A DNA stretch of 64,000 nucleotides, taken from positions 434,001 to 498,000 of the forward strand of contig QUOL01000001.1 of assembly GCA_009761415.1 (NCBI GenBank), written 5' to 3'. Source of the DNA: Sarcomyxa edulis. Taxonomy: Eukaryota; Basidiomycota; Agaricomycetes; Agaricales; Mycenaceae. Shown piece after piece: positions 23,338 through 35,360 of this stretch; the first letter of the stretch is position 1; each line of letters opens with the position of its first letter. The notes beneath the pieces are model-generated. The model did not search any database. It saw only the letters and a program-made list of their open reading frames with translations, and had not been told where the DNA came from. The translations under genes and the position numbers were made by a program.

Positions 23338-24913
23338 CTAAAATCCCTCCTTCCCAAGGTCCCACTCTCGCACAGAACCTTTTTTCTTGTATTCGATTTC
23401 CATGATACTGACACCTTCCCCGGACCATCGCTCACTTGCACCGACAGATTCCACGACGCCTTTCCTCTTCTTGTCCTTGACTTTATCCTTGCTTATCCCC
23501 AATCTCTCCATTCGCTTCTTTTCCTCTTTATCCTCCCTGCGGATACGTATAAGCTCTAGCATAGCGTCCCAACCTTCAAACTCTGAATTGTCGATAAGAC
23601 CTGTGGCTGGCACTTTGGGTGCGGAGAGAGGTGCGACGTCGAGCCGAGGATCGTATGATTCTTCAAAGTATTTGTCCATCTTGGACGGTAGTCTAGAGAA
23701 GGTGTCGGGTTCTGGGCCGGGTGTGGGGGAACGTGAACGGCTGTGAGCGCGAAAGCTTGCGGTGCGAGAAGATGAGCCACCTGGAGGAGAGGCATCGCGT
23801 TTGTGTTTGATCCCGGAAATTGAGTCATTATCCCTAGACCAGTGGTTTGGATGATCATCGTCTGCATCAACTCTGCGTTTACCTTTGAGCTTGCGGCGAA
23901 GCTCTGCCTCTCGATCTATGTCCGTTATTGAGGGGGATGGTGATGGTGAACGGCGCCGATGACGCCTCGAGTCTTTCGAGTGAAGCGTGCCACTTCTGTC
24001 CTCGGATAACGTGGGTGAACGGGACGGTTGAGGGGAATGCGTTGACCGTGCAGATGGGGATTGCGCAGATAGAGCCTTGTGAGAATGTCGATGACTTCTA
24101 GTCCTGTGTCGTTTATGTGTTTTCCGGTCATACTCGTCGGGTGCATCTGCTGGGGCTGCTCTCGAAGGGGACTGAGTGGTCACATTGTCGCGTGAGACTC
24201 GATGGCTCGAGTGTCCTTCGTCTCGACGAGGAGAGCGACTTCTAGTCCTCGTTCGTTTATGTCTTGTGTGAGAACTGTCCTCTTCGTTGCGTCTAGAACG
24301 ATGCCTTCTCCGTCTGTGTCCTGACTCCCTGTTGTCCTCTTCCTCTTCGTCGTTACCATCCCACGTCTCCCAACTTCTCTGTTTCCTCTTTCCCTCTCTC
24401 GGTTCTGTTCTCCCGTTCCATCTATCCCAAGACTCTTCCTCTTTTTCCTTTCTTCTTCGGCCACTACCACCCAGTCTCCTCATTCTTTCAGCCTCAACAG
24501 CCTCCTCTGCTCTAGCCCTGCGTTCTCTTCGTTCCAACTCTTCTCTTTCTCTCTTGACCTCCTGAGCCGCAAGAGCCTGTGCCCTCAATACAGTCTTATT
24601 GTGGTCATCTGTACTGCGAATGATAGATGAAAGGAAGCGCTTATTTGTCTTTGGGGCGTTACTATCCGACCTAGATGAAACCCGAGATGAATATGTCGTG
24701 AACTACGACATGAGTGAATTCTTACATTCCACCGCTGGGAAGGTAAGCTCGTATACCATCCTGACCATAACGAAGTGCTTTCTGTTTTGCCTCTTTCAAG
24801 ATAAGTTCGGCAACGTGACGGTCCAGATCTTCGTCGGTAACAGTATTGGAAACGCCTGACCCCATTGAAGCTCGAACAAGATTCGACACGACTGAAGAAA
24901 GGGAAGAAGACAT
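23338..24913 (-). CDS. Arg/Ser-rich nuclear protein, likely RNA-processing related
   Basis: Two exons, 24913-24726 and 24670-23338, close to 506 aa. The first 110 residues are ordered: DEDLDRHVAELILKEAKQKA, then APKTNKRFLSSIIRSTDDHN, a block that looks strongly constrained. A charged coiled-coil-like stretch follows (KREREELERRERRARAEE). Residues about 130-390 are a low-complexity RS/RD-type region full of SRSP, HRRR and SPSP runs, as in splicing factors. The C-terminal 80 residues are again ordered (MDKYFEESYDPRLDVAPL, EFEGWDAMLELIRIRREDKE). I do not recognise the family by name. RS-domain composition suggests a speckle or spliceosome-associated role, by inference. It converges with the importin gene, 123 bp away. 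Confidence 0.7.
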
Positions 24914-25607
24914 GATGGTAGGTGGTGTGACCAACTTGACGGTTCAACTCAAGTTCAACTTGATCGGCTAGTAGGCGGTAGGCTATTTGTTCGTTGTTTG
25001 AGTTTGTGGGTCCCGGGCACTGCACGAGCAGACTGGCATTATCATAATAGTGATGGCTGTTAAATTGTGCAATAAGGTAAGAGACTATTACTGGACGGAT
25101 ACGCAGGCGATTTTCATCGGAAACTGCTTCTGATAAGGTGGTACGACTACTAAGTGATATGTGGTACTTCGATGGTACAGTACACGAATCAAAACCTGGG
25201 GTCTCAAGAGTCCCAAGGCTGATCCTGAATCGTGAGGTCGACAGTATCATACGTATGTGGAGGCCCTTACAACACCCTTCCCCGTATAATAGCCCCACAT
25301 AGTATCCATGGTCTATAATTGTTAATAGTAGTCAGGGGGAGTGCAAAGCACTGTGTGTTCCGTTCCTTCCGGCGATGGGCGTCCAGATATCAGAAAGTTG
25401 AGGGGAGTTGCAGTTGTTGAAACAGGGTATAGGCCGGTTCGTCGGGCGGATGCGATATAATTGTAGATTGGGAGCTGTGTGGATGGTGATGTACACGAAT
25501 GAGGGGCGTCTCGCGTCGTGTCGGTCGTGAAATTTGCGTTGATATAAACATAGAAGAGTATAGTATTGAAGAGATTAGTCGTATGTGTCGGATAGAGTAT
25601 GGGTCGC
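24914..25607. other. Intergenic region
   Basis: Frames up to 237 codons exist on the minus strand (24585-25298), but the long one is an extension of an antisense reading and shows no domain. Otherwise nothing is recognised. Confidence 0.45.
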
Positions 25608-27072
25608 TTAGGCGCGCATGAGCTGCAAGTTCTCAAGAGACTTCACGCGCGGGAAAGTCACGTGGGGAACGGGGTCGCCTCTCTGTGAGATGATAGGACG
25701 TTAATTTAGAAGGATAGTTGTTGCGTGGAAACTGTGTTACTCACGATCATGGCGCGAAACACCCGAATATCTCTCGTCATCCTCAGATCGATACCTGCAT
25801 ACGCGCAAGCAATCTTGAGAGCGGGAAGTTGTGGGTGGTGTTCACCGCCCGCCCAAATGTGCACGGTAACGACGCGCAATGACCCCCTTGACTTGATGGT
25901 ATCAAGCACAGGTTGGAGCGCTGTATCTCTGTCCAAACCCAGCGCGACATGCTGCAACACATCGGGAAGCTTCCTATACACCATGGGCGATGCCCACGGA
26001 TTCTCGATCTTGATCTCGCGGAGCTGTTGGCATTTCTGAACAGCCAGAGCGTGCTCGTGAGAACCGCACGCGGGGAGCGCCAGAGATTGAAGAGTGGCTC
26101 CGTGAGCGTCGACGAGATAATCGAGCATCTCCGAGGACGGTTCCCTTTCGAGCTCAAGAATACGGAGGGTGTCGGTAGAGTTGTGCAGCAGCCATTTCAT
26201 GAAATCGATGGAAGGAGGAGTTTGGAAGTTCATTCGAAGCTCGTCGAGGGCGCAAGGGAACGGCGCTGACGAAACAGAGGGAAGTTGAGGCGGTGTTCCG
26301 CTAACGACGAGAGACTTTAGAGTTGGCCACACGTCCAGAAGCTGGGTGATGGATTGCCGATTTTCTGACCAGTTGCTGAACTGGAGTGCGGTGATTTTGG
26401 GACCGGATTTCAGAAGAGTAAGGGTCTCTTCATCGAACGACGGAGCTGGACGGCGCATACGGGAAACATCCGGGGCACCTATGATATCTTGGCCGGGATC
26501 GCCACAACCGTACAGAGCAAGATTTAGCTCGTATAGGTTAGGGCATAAGGTGACAGCGTGGGCAAAGGAGCGCGGCGATAGACGATACGGTTGATTATGG
26601 TCCAAAACAGCACGCATGCGAACGACTGAATCGCCGAGCATGCAGCCACGTTCCGTCGATCGATCTACGGCGTCCTGGAAGGCCAGGTAAGCAGTATGTG
26701 TGCGCAGGCTGACACTGCGAAATAAAAGTTTCTGAGCAGGAGTGGACCAATCTCTGCAAACAAGGGCACAGTCCTTGAGAAGCTTATCGTTGGGTTGCAA
26801 ATCGTTGTCATAATATGCTGCTTCCAGGATGGCAAGAACTAATTCCATCGGCATATGTACAGCGTCTGCGGCTGTAGTGGGAACGATTCGGACGCGGGGA
26901 GAACGATAGGTTGGCATCTTTCGTGGGGGGTAGGCTGTCGTTAGATCGAACGAGACTTCATGTTCAATGGCCTGTTTGAACGTGTAAGACCGCGTCGCGG
27001 AAGTATATCGTACGAGCAACTTACTCGTGGGGTAGATGTGTTTGTAAGGTCAAGGAAATTGAAGAAACCCAT
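25608..27072 (-). CDS. F-box protein with leucine-rich-like repeats
   Basis: Exons in gene order are 27072-27025, 26971-25745 and 25682-25608; phases close to 449 aa. The N-terminus is MGFFNFLDLTNTSTPR. An F-box-like helical segment covers about residues 55-105 (HMPMELVLAILEAAYYDND, CALVCRDWSTPAQKLLFRSV). The rest has repeated LRR-like strands (NLYELNLALYG, ITALQFSNW, TLKSLVVSG, ALDELRMNF, TLRILELE, TLQSLALP, QLREIKIENP). That layout suits substrate recognition by an SCF ligase. The first and last exons are short, but both introns have strong signals (GTAAGT to AAACAG; GTGAGT to TCACAG). Confidence 0.82.
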
Positions 27073-29180
27073 GGCTCCAGATGGCGAGATTTCCAGGTAA
27101 GTAAGACCCAATAAATGTGATACGAAAGAGCGGGAGAAAGAAAAGAAAGTGGCCCGTATATATAGGGAAAAAGCAGTCGCCGTCAAGACGTAGCTGCCGG
27201 ATCTGAGATGAAACAAAAAAGACGCCGTAAAAGTAAGATTACATTCAAGTTTATCGTGGGAATACCGTTGCCCCGGGTCCATACTTCCATTTTCACTCAA
27301 AATCGCGATCGGGGCGCTGTTGGATCTCAACCACGAAGCATCCCAAAGCAACCGTCGACGAAAATCACCCCAACGCCCTCGAGTTGCCATCGCAAAAACA
27401 TATATATCTCAGGTGTATTTTATATCCTTTTCGTGGACGATTTCCTTCATACTGACAATGATCAACACGCTGAGGCAGTGAGCCTGATTGAACCGTATCT
27501 TACGTGTTGACCTGGTGTTGGACTCTTTGTTCCCTGTTTACGGAACACACGCAGTCACCTATACACACGGCACCGTGCTAGGTGTATATGTCTCTCCATC
27601 TGGCAATCATATACTTGCATCGATCATCCAATATCCCGTCTGACTCAGGCCGGCGTCACCCAATATAAGTACACTGACAGTGACAAGGCTACCGATTTGC
27701 TCGTGAAACGTGTTCTCCCATGTTTATTATAACTCGGAAGTCGGCCTGAGCCGGACATCTACACTGGTTGACTCGAAATGACATGTCGCTATATTTTCAC
27801 TATTCGCCACAGCTTCAGGAAACTTTCAGATACAGACAGTGCTTGGAATCCGAGTCGGATTAGGCGACTGGATCAAAGCTTGCTGGGTGCCACGGAGTTC
27901 CAAGCCAGCCAAGAAGCATTCTCTATCCGAATCGGCGACATATTCCAGGTAAGCTACTTACCATCAATCATATAGCCTTCTCCCTCCTAACATGGCACAT
28001 ACGAGCACAGATGTGATCAAGAAATAGTTAGTAAAGCCCTTCTTATACCACCGGACCTTGTGATTCTCGAGGCCTGGATTCCGTATCACGGATGGAATAC
28101 TGAACGTTTGCAATACTGAACTCCACATCTCTCTCTCGTGACGAACGCGAACAATAGACGACTTCAAGCTTCATGATCCATCCATATGATTTGATCACGA
28201 CTCTACATACCAGCAATCACTTCGAATTCGTATTTTACGGAGTAGGCGGACCAGCTTGTGTTCCAGCTCCAAGATGACTCCTGTCTCGGCGGAACTCGGT
28301 CACCTGCCGCCGTTCTCTGTATGGCTCCCGCTGTTCTTGATAGCTCGTATGGTTCATGGCTATCCGTCTTTACAAGCTTTACATATTGAAGCTCTGAACG
28401 CGACGACAAAGGCTTCCTTTTTATCAACTGATCGCACATCTGTCATCCTGAAGACATACACGAGAGGAGAGGGTTTCATCGGCGAATGCAACGTTATATT
28501 TCCGCGATGGTGCGCCCAAAATGCCCAGTACCAGTCGATACTTTCTGAAATCTTGTTTTTTCGCTGTCTAGATCTTGCAAGCTTAGTGAAATCATACAGA
28601 GCATACGCCACGACTCGGGCGTCTGCAGAGTATTAGAATGCACTGATCTAGGGTTCATCTTGAACTAGATTGCTGCCTTGTGTGCCGTCAGCTCGTCTCT
28701 TCTCTCTCCGCTTGCATCTTCTAATGAATAGGACGGGTTCTGCCAGATTTAGTCCTCGACAGATTAACACCATCGCGAAGCATAAGCGGTGACACCTGCT
28801 CGACAGTCATCGAATACCGACCCTTCATCCGACCCGGGACATGATAAATGGACGCAGACGGGGTCACTGTTCCGCGTCGAGGAGGACTGCACCGAAAAAA
28901 TAGGAATTGTATCCAACTTGGACTCATACCGTCTCTAAAAATAATCGTATTCTATTAATACTCTTGCTGTAGGTCTTTCCCAGCAACTCTCTTTCAGCGA
29001 CTATTGACAAGCTTTTCGTTCTCATTGACTCATTCGTATTGACACTTACAGGAACGCTACTTTCCCCACCCTTGAGGTCACCAGTTTATGCATAAAATGT
29101 TGCGCACCAACTCGAGGCAGCGGAGGGAAAAAACCTTGTAAGTACATATAATTCGTAGTCTTCGATGCAACCTAACTTTT
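27073..29180. other. Gene-poor stretch
   Basis: The longest + frame (28256-28636, 126 codons) has no signal, repeat or motif, and neighbouring frames do not join to it by plausible introns. An imperfect inverted pair based on GGCCGG/CCGGCT lies near 27650-27750. I see no intact transposon, terminal repeat or RNA gene. Confidence 0.4.
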
Positions 29181-29199
29181 GGCCTTCGGTAGCCTCTCG

Positions 29200-29734
29200 G
29201 CCCATGTAGACCGATGGACTAGTTCTCAAGGAACAGGGAACAATATCTATTTCGGTGCGAAGTACCTTTATTCCTTTATCTCGGTCTAAAGTCGCGTCTA
29301 CCTGTCTTGAGCGGCTGGGATTTGCATCGTCGTCCTCCTCCCACGTCCTGGCAACAAATATCTGGATTCTTTCCGAGATTTATCTCCTGAATTCCGCGGA
29401 GGTTTAGAGTCCTCACCCTCAAAGAACATCCCGAGCAACGAGAAGTCTGAATACTCCTTTCTGATGGTGCAGAGAAACCCTCTTTACGGCGTCGTTCGCA
29501 TTAATAATATCCTCTGCCCAAGTCTTTTCGATCGGCGACTAGGATCGTTCAATGCCTTACTTGCAAGTACGTATCTCTCACCCCACTCACGAAACCAGGC
29601 CTCTTCCTTGACCTCATTAAACCTTTACTGTAGCTTTTCTGGTCACCCTACTAAGCATCTCATTGGTACGGCAAATCCGTAGTCTACTTATCGTTCCTAT
29701 CATCGTACTTATCTCTCCAAATCAGAGCTCCTAA
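29200..29734 (+). pseudogene. Possible small membrane protein gene or remnant
   Basis: Three segments join in phase: about 29212-29399 (open from an AG after a stop), 29470-29571 and 29638-29734. The second intron (GTACGT to CTGTAG) is strong. The product ends in two hydrophobic runs (SFNALLATFLVTLLSI and SLLIVPIIVLI), and the middle reads RNPLYGVVRINNILC. No in-frame start could be joined at the 5' side: the upstream exon candidate ending AACCTT before GTAAGT gives the wrong phase. I do not recognise a family. It may be an orphan gene with an unseen first exon or a decaying one. Confidence 0.3.
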
Positions 29735-31009
29735 AGTACCCGCTTGCCGCGTGATGGCCCAACAATAAACCTTCACTGGCACTCCTCATCAGCTGTTGTA
29801 GTTGGGTGGCTACTGAGCAAATAGCGCGCAACTGTAAACCTAAAAATGCAAACGCCCCGGCCAATTACCCGCTTATATCAGCGCCACCATTGGTCTGGCG
29901 CTAGCTGAACGTTTTTGTTGCTTTCCGCGGACGTATGTTCGACTTTCTGCTACTCACCTTGGCGTGGCTTGCCAGGTTCATGTTGGGACCTTTCAGTAAA
30001 ATTCTTCGACCTTCGCCTGCTGGGAAAGTCGACGGTGATTCTGGGAAGTAGATGACTCCTGAGTGAGTACACACCCATTCTTTTCTCCATCCATTGTTCT
30101 ATTAAAGGTTCTGACCGGACGTTGTCGCGGCGTAGTTGAGCAGCCTACAATGAATTGGCTCACATGAGCCACTCGGTAGGATGTCGGTCATTACTCAATC
30201 CACAGAACCTTGCAATTTTGACACCCTTCAAGCGTTTTCTTCGACACGAGGAGGATGCCACTGTGAGAAACGGCGTTCTTGCTGAAGGTGCGGCTTTCAG
30301 TGTTAGTCATGTTACTTACTGCTCCGTCAAGCTTCCGGCTATACAGACCAAGGAGGTCATTATCACCGCATCTTCTGTTATTATGGGGTTACATAGACCG
30401 ATTACACCGTACGTGCTGTTTGCCTCGAGGAGTTATTTTAACGTTAATTGCCTTGATGTGATCGTGGCGCGCACAAATGGCAGGCCGTTCCCAAAAATAC
30501 AGAAAATTTCATTTATTCAATGATTGACTGCTCCTTTATGATCGCTTCGATGGATGGCGGGAACGGATGGGGGTCGAGGAATTGCGAAGACACAGCCGAG
30601 AGCACCGCACGACCACCATGGACGGTATAGTACAGTTCACGCTATCCACGAAAATACTCATCAGGTTCCCTTGATCTATGAGTGACGCCTTGGTGTAATC
30701 TACCCAAATTTTGGAGTAAAGATCACTAGTCGTAAGCTGAAAGCATGAACTGGCAGGCTTCGAAGTAGAAATTTGATCAACGGACGATTTTGAAATTTGC
30801 TCTCGCACTCGATGTTCATGTCCATATAGCTAAGCTTCTTGGTCCCAATTAATCGTTGAAAAAAGTGAAGCAAGTGAGTTGTGTTCAGGACGTTGAAGCG
30901 ACCGTCGACTTCCCGATGAAGCATAGCTTTGATCTCCCCCATTCAAGCTTGCTTCACGCTCTCATGAACTACACCTGTTTAGCTCACCAATTCTCGTAAT
31001 TCTGTCCAA
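29735..31009. other. Gene-poor stretch upstream of COG8
   Basis: It holds a 38-codon ATG frame at 29935-30051 with a hydrophobic start (FDFLLLTLAWLARFMLG), a 122-codon frame at 30155-30523 without motifs, and a short perfect inverted repeat at 29880-29902 (AGCGCCA and TGGCGCT around a 9-nt loop). Nothing else is recognised; the last 100 bases should be the COG8 promoter and 5' UTR. Confidence 0.4.
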
Positions 31010-32899
31010 ATGTCAGGCGAAGAAGACGCGGAAAAAACCCTCACCGACGTTCTCGTCGCGTCTGCTGGATCAGATATACCATTGACGACACCAGGAGCTC
31101 AGACGTATCTTACGCACCTGAAAAGCTTACCCCTTCCTACTCTCATCGCAGAACCAACCAGCCTTCAAACTCAATCTCACCATCTCACTTCAAGTCTCAC
31201 TTCTCTCACCCATACTTCATACCCCACTTTTCTGTCGCTCCATCGTACGACAGCATCTTTATCTTCGTCTCTTGACACTCTTTCGTCTTCTTTGGAGTCA
31301 CTTCTCAATGTCAGTCTACCGGCATTGGAGGAAACCTCAGCAGCTTGGAAAGAACGCACCGATGTCGTCCTGAAGGAGAGGAAGAAAGCAAGAGTTGTCC
31401 TGGAGCAGCACGACAAAATTAGAGATCTACTCGATATCCCACTCCTCATTGATACCTGTGTACGAAATGGCTATTTCTCGGAAGCTCTTTCCCTGGCGTC
31501 TCATGCTACTTCTCTATCTTCGTCGAGTCAAACACCTCCTCTCATGCTCACCTCAGTCTTGGCCGAGGTGCATCAATCCATCACGCAGATGCTGCTCTCA
31601 CTTCTTGCAACACTGCATGAGCCTAATCGGAAACTCCCCGCACTATGGAAAGCCGTGAATTTTCTCCGAAAGATGGACGTCTTTGGTGAAGACTCGAATA
31701 TTCACGCCGAAGAACAGATTGCTCTGGCTTTCTTAGGCGGACGCGAAGTATGTCTTAAAGCTTCGCTTGAAGGATGTGGAAGGGACGTGCATGGACTCAT
31801 CTCAGTGTTAAGCTCAGGTGGGGTATTAGGCGATAGAGAGAAAGACGATATTGCTAAATATCTCAAAAAGTATATCGACGTCTGGAGGGAAGGCGTATAC
31901 GATATCATCACTCAATTTACTACTATCTTCCTGGAGCGTCCTTCTACTGCTTCTGCCAATCCTACATCGCCGAGGCTGTCCTTCTCTACCAGTGCACGCC
32001 GTCCATCATCTCCCTCTCCCAGAACACAGAACTCGGATCCACCAGAACCTATACCAGCGTCCTTACGCCTTCTACTGACAACATACACGACTCACGCTCT
32101 CCACACTCACCTCCTTCCTATCCTCTCTGCAACCCTTCCGTCTCTACCAATGACAAGCCTCCCATCCCTCCTCACCCAACTAACATACTGCGCAACAGCG
32201 TTCGCACGGGTAGGAATGGATTTTCGAGGAGTCCTTGGAAGCATCTTCAGTTCCGCTGTATCAACGAGCATTGGTAAGGAATTACGAGAATCTGGAAAAG
32301 TCTGGGACGAGAAGATCAGAAGCAAGATGGGTGGAGGGGAGTCTGAGTCGAATGTGATTATCAAGACTGGGAGGAGAGGCAAAGCCGTTACACCACCTTC
32401 ACAGTGGCTGATTGTATCGTCGCTCGTTTCGTCGCCGCCTACGCCTCCATCGACGTCCCAATCGTCACCACCTCATGTCCCCCCACAGATACTCGCGTCG
32501 TATCCCCCTCTTGCAGAGCTTACAAACGCGCTTTTGAGCGTGTTCAACGGATTGAGGCTTCTTGCTCCTGTCGATATAATGCATGAATTGGTGGATACCC
32601 TGGAAGGCATCTTGAAGCGGGCTGGGACGGCATTATTCGGATACGCGCGCGCGGTTGTAGATGCGGGTTTGAGCGAGAGCAAAAGTGAGGGGGAGAGAGC
32701 TCAGGAAGACAAGATCGCGAGGGCCGTCGGAGAGGTTTATGTTAGAATTTTCGTGCCGTTTATCAGGAGGGCCTTGGTGGAGGGTGTTTATGGGATTACG
32801 GGGTCAGAAACTAAAGAGGAGGATTCTGAGTCGGATCTGAATACCATGATCAAGGAGTGGGAAAGATGGCTTGGTGAGGGTCAGACGGAAGGGCAATAG
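31010..32899 (+). CDS. COG8: Conserved oligomeric Golgi complex subunit 8
   Basis: A single uninterrupted exon of 629 aa. COG8 is part of lobe B of the COG tether, which captures vesicles in retrograde transport within the Golgi. Family blocks are the N-terminal YLTHLKSLPLPTLIAEP, the coiled segment (LLNVSLPALEETSAAWKER), KIRDLLDIPLLIDTCVRNGY, the following FSEALSLASH, and LWKAVNFLRKMDVFGE. Further blocks are GREVCLKASLEGC and YKYIDVWREGVYDIITQF-like residues. Ser/Pro-rich loops at about 310-350 and 480-500 make it a little longer than the human protein (612 aa). The lack of introns is notable in this intron-rich window. The family assignment rests on the order and spacing of the N-terminal 270 residues. 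Confidence 0.88.
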   Translation: MSGEEDAEKTLTDVLVASAGSDIPLTTPGAQTYLTHLKSLPLPTLIAEPTSLQTQSHHLTSSLTSLTHTSYPTFLSLHRTTASLSSSLDTLSSSLESLLNVSLPALEETSAAWKERTDVVLKERKKARVVLEQHDKIRDLLDIPLLIDTCVRNGYFSEALSLASHATSLSSSSQTPPLMLTSVLAEVHQSITQMLLSLLATLHEPNRKLPALWKAVNFLRKMDVFGEDSNIHAEEQIALAFLGGREVCLKASLEGCGRDVHGLISVLSSGGVLGDREKDDIAKYLKKYIDVWREGVYDIITQFTTIFLERPSTASANPTSPRLSFSTSARRPSSPSPRTQNSDPPEPIPASLRLLLTTYTTHALHTHLLPILSATLPSLPMTSLPSLLTQLTYCATAFARVGMDFRGVLGSIFSSAVSTSIGKELRESGKVWDEKIRSKMGGGESESNVIIKTGRRGKAVTPPSQWLIVSSLVSSPPTPPSTSQSSPPHVPPQILASYPPLAELTNALLSVFNGLRLLAPVDIMHELVDTLEGILKRAGTALFGYARAVVDAGLSESKSEGERAQEDKIARAVGEVYVRIFVPFIRRALVEGVYGITGSETKEEDSESDLNTMIKEWERWLGEGQTEGQ

Positions 32900-34206
32900 A
32901 CGTTATTCGGTACGCCGATAATACAATCTCTATTGTGCAACAAATTGACGCGTCCTCAAGATAGTTAGAAGTTTCTATACCCGCTTGAGAGAGAGTGACG
33001 CAGGAAGCCTACACTGATTCCAAGGTGGTCGTTTACTTCATCAGTACGAGACCGCTGGTGCTAGCGTTCACCTAAACTCAAGACGAGACATACTCTCCGC
33101 GGGCGGAACTGGTATCGACGTGTTTACACTCGAATTGGTCAACACATGCTAAAATCTGCCGATTCATGCCATAATGGGTTCGTTACTTTATGTTATGTTC
33201 TCGTTTGAGCTGCCGCTGTTCTTCTTTTTCTCTACGCGTTGTTGACGCGTTACGCCCGAGGACTTCCGTTCTGACTCTTTCAATGAGTCGATGTCGAAAT
33301 CCGTATATGCCCTCATGTAGAGATGCCTCATAAGCCCGGTATGTGGATGAGATCAAGGTTATTAATTGTTGAGCAGTCGGATGTGCTTCAATTGGGAACC
33401 CTCAATTGACCTCTACTTCTCCAAAGATCCATGCGCTGTATCCAGATCCTCTTAGTCGTCGCGACCTGTCGTGCCATTACTGGATCGAGGGAGAAAACGA
33501 ACTTGCGAGACCAGATCTTTACTGAAGGTGATGTGGTATCGGAGGAAGGGAGCGCGAATAAAATAATGCATGAGTGTGCTGGGTCGCTAGCGACGCAATA
33601 CGTGTTAGCGTTTCTTGAAATGCGAGAAAAATCTAGCACCTACTAGTCTTCTGTGAGTGTGATGAGAGTAAGATCTTGCATGTGAAGGAACGATTGACGT
33701 GGGATCCAGAACAGTCGGGAGTAATGTTCACTGTTTGTCGTCTGATATGGGTATTTTATGTTGAAGACGACGGCGCCTTTGTCCTGTGTAGCGATAAATT
33801 TCTCTGCCTTGGATGCGCGTTAATATACAATATAAGGAATATAATGTAGATCGTATAAACGGACCGAGTACCGGACAACATCGTTAACATCCAAAGAGTC
33901 TGCAAACAACTTCGCGTGTCGTGATTCTTCATCCGGATCTGAGGTGGATTTATAGATGATACGCTGCTCAACGGGCGCGTGGCGTCCCAGTAGGGCTGGG
34001 CGTAGTTCGTCGAGTCGGTGCAGGAGATCATCTATATCGGGGATGGAGGAGTTCTTGATGGAGCGGCAAATCGGTTTGTGGGTTCTCCAATGAGCAACCT
34101 GACAGTGAGAGTGAGCCCAAGTAGGATCGAATAGTAGATGTGGTCTACTGACTTGACATATCTTCGAGCAGCTGGAACGAGAGATGGTTAATTAACTTTC
34201 CGCCGC

Positions 34207-35360
34207 GTGTTATGCAGCATAAGACTGACTATGAGACCTTTTTGCACGCGCTACACTTCGAGAACGATGGAGTATCTATCGGGTCTTGGAGATTGCAAGC
34301 CGGATTCTGGCAGTTCATCATGGTGGAATTCATGGTGTCCAAAGTTGGACAAAAGGCAGTCGTCTGGAGAAAGGTTTATGGGAGATCAAGTTTCGAGTTT
34401 CGCAATTGTTCGACGTTAGCTTTGGGCGTTGCAAGGTCGTGGTCTTGGTGAACAACAACTTGAAGAAAGCGACTTGGACCAAAATAGCCATGCAAAGATC
34501 ACGTGGCCGTATTTGTCTAGAGGCGCAGAACACATCAACGTGGGCACGCGACTCTCCTTTTTCGTTCTCACTCATGTCAGGACCCAGCTCACAGTGCAGG
34601 TCATGTTGCACTCTACATATATTGTCCTTGGGCATATCGTTCGTCATGAAATATCTCTGCAAAGCCGGTGGTCCAGCGCGTCTTCCAGATGCTTCAAGTT
34701 CTACTTGTTCGCAAGTCATGGACCTCATGGTTCATCTCGATAGTACGACTGCCGACATGCACATTCAAACCAAGAGAAAGATTCCACGGCTTGTTTATTC
34801 TCCCAGTTCTTTCAGCAAAGGAACAAGTCGAAATGCGTTCCTACGTCTGAGCGGACTCTGCCCACTCGAACTTTCAGGAACCACGACGTTTCGTATTTTT
34901 GTGGACAACCGCAACAAAGAAGACTTTTGAACCTCTCAACTCTAGACTTGGTGTCATATGCTACACAGAACATACTCAGGACCCATTAACAAGATGTTCT
35001 GGATCACAAAAGCACCAAATCCCAGGAACCAGACAGACTCTTGAGGACGCCAGCAATCGTTCTCACCTTGTCTCTATCACCGCTCGAATTGTCTTCCCAT
35101 CAGCTCAGCAAGTACCCTGTAAGAGATCATCAAATCTTTTGGGACGGTGCGAAAATGCACCTCTGCGTACCTTACCAGACGTCCTCGTGGGCCATTGCAA
35201 AAACTCCAAGACTTTGGCTATACGTACCGAAACCAGGTTCACCCACATTCACGTCCAAGTACTGTCCGCCCAGGTCCCAGGACACAAGGAAGAGCCTCCT
35301 GATATGGCCCTGGATCATGGTTTAGGCTGCTTTGAGGCGGTAGAATCCCTTCGGATGTTC
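34207..35360 (+). pseudogene. Possible decayed gene with long overlapping frames
   Basis: Several long + frames overlap here: 34212-34451, 34286-34930, 34429-34743 and 34899-35363. The best-looking segments sit in different frames, for example HKTDYETFLHALHFENDG, then YLSRGAEHINVGTRLSFF, then RERFHGLFILPVLSAKEQ. No set of GT-AG introns that I could find joins them without stops. That pattern fits a gene broken by indels, but I cannot name the parent family and chance open frames are not excluded. Confidence 0.25.

Noticed and set aside
24585..25298. 237-codon minus frame
   Set aside because: It overlaps the true first exon and intron of the RS-rich gene in another frame and has no motif.
30155..30523. 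122-codon + frame upstream of COG8
   Set aside because: No domain, no splice partners and no signal; treated as chance.
34286..34930. 214-codon + frame
   Set aside because: It has no motif and overlaps better-looking pieces in other frames; long open frames arise by chance here, so it is not called as a gene on its own.
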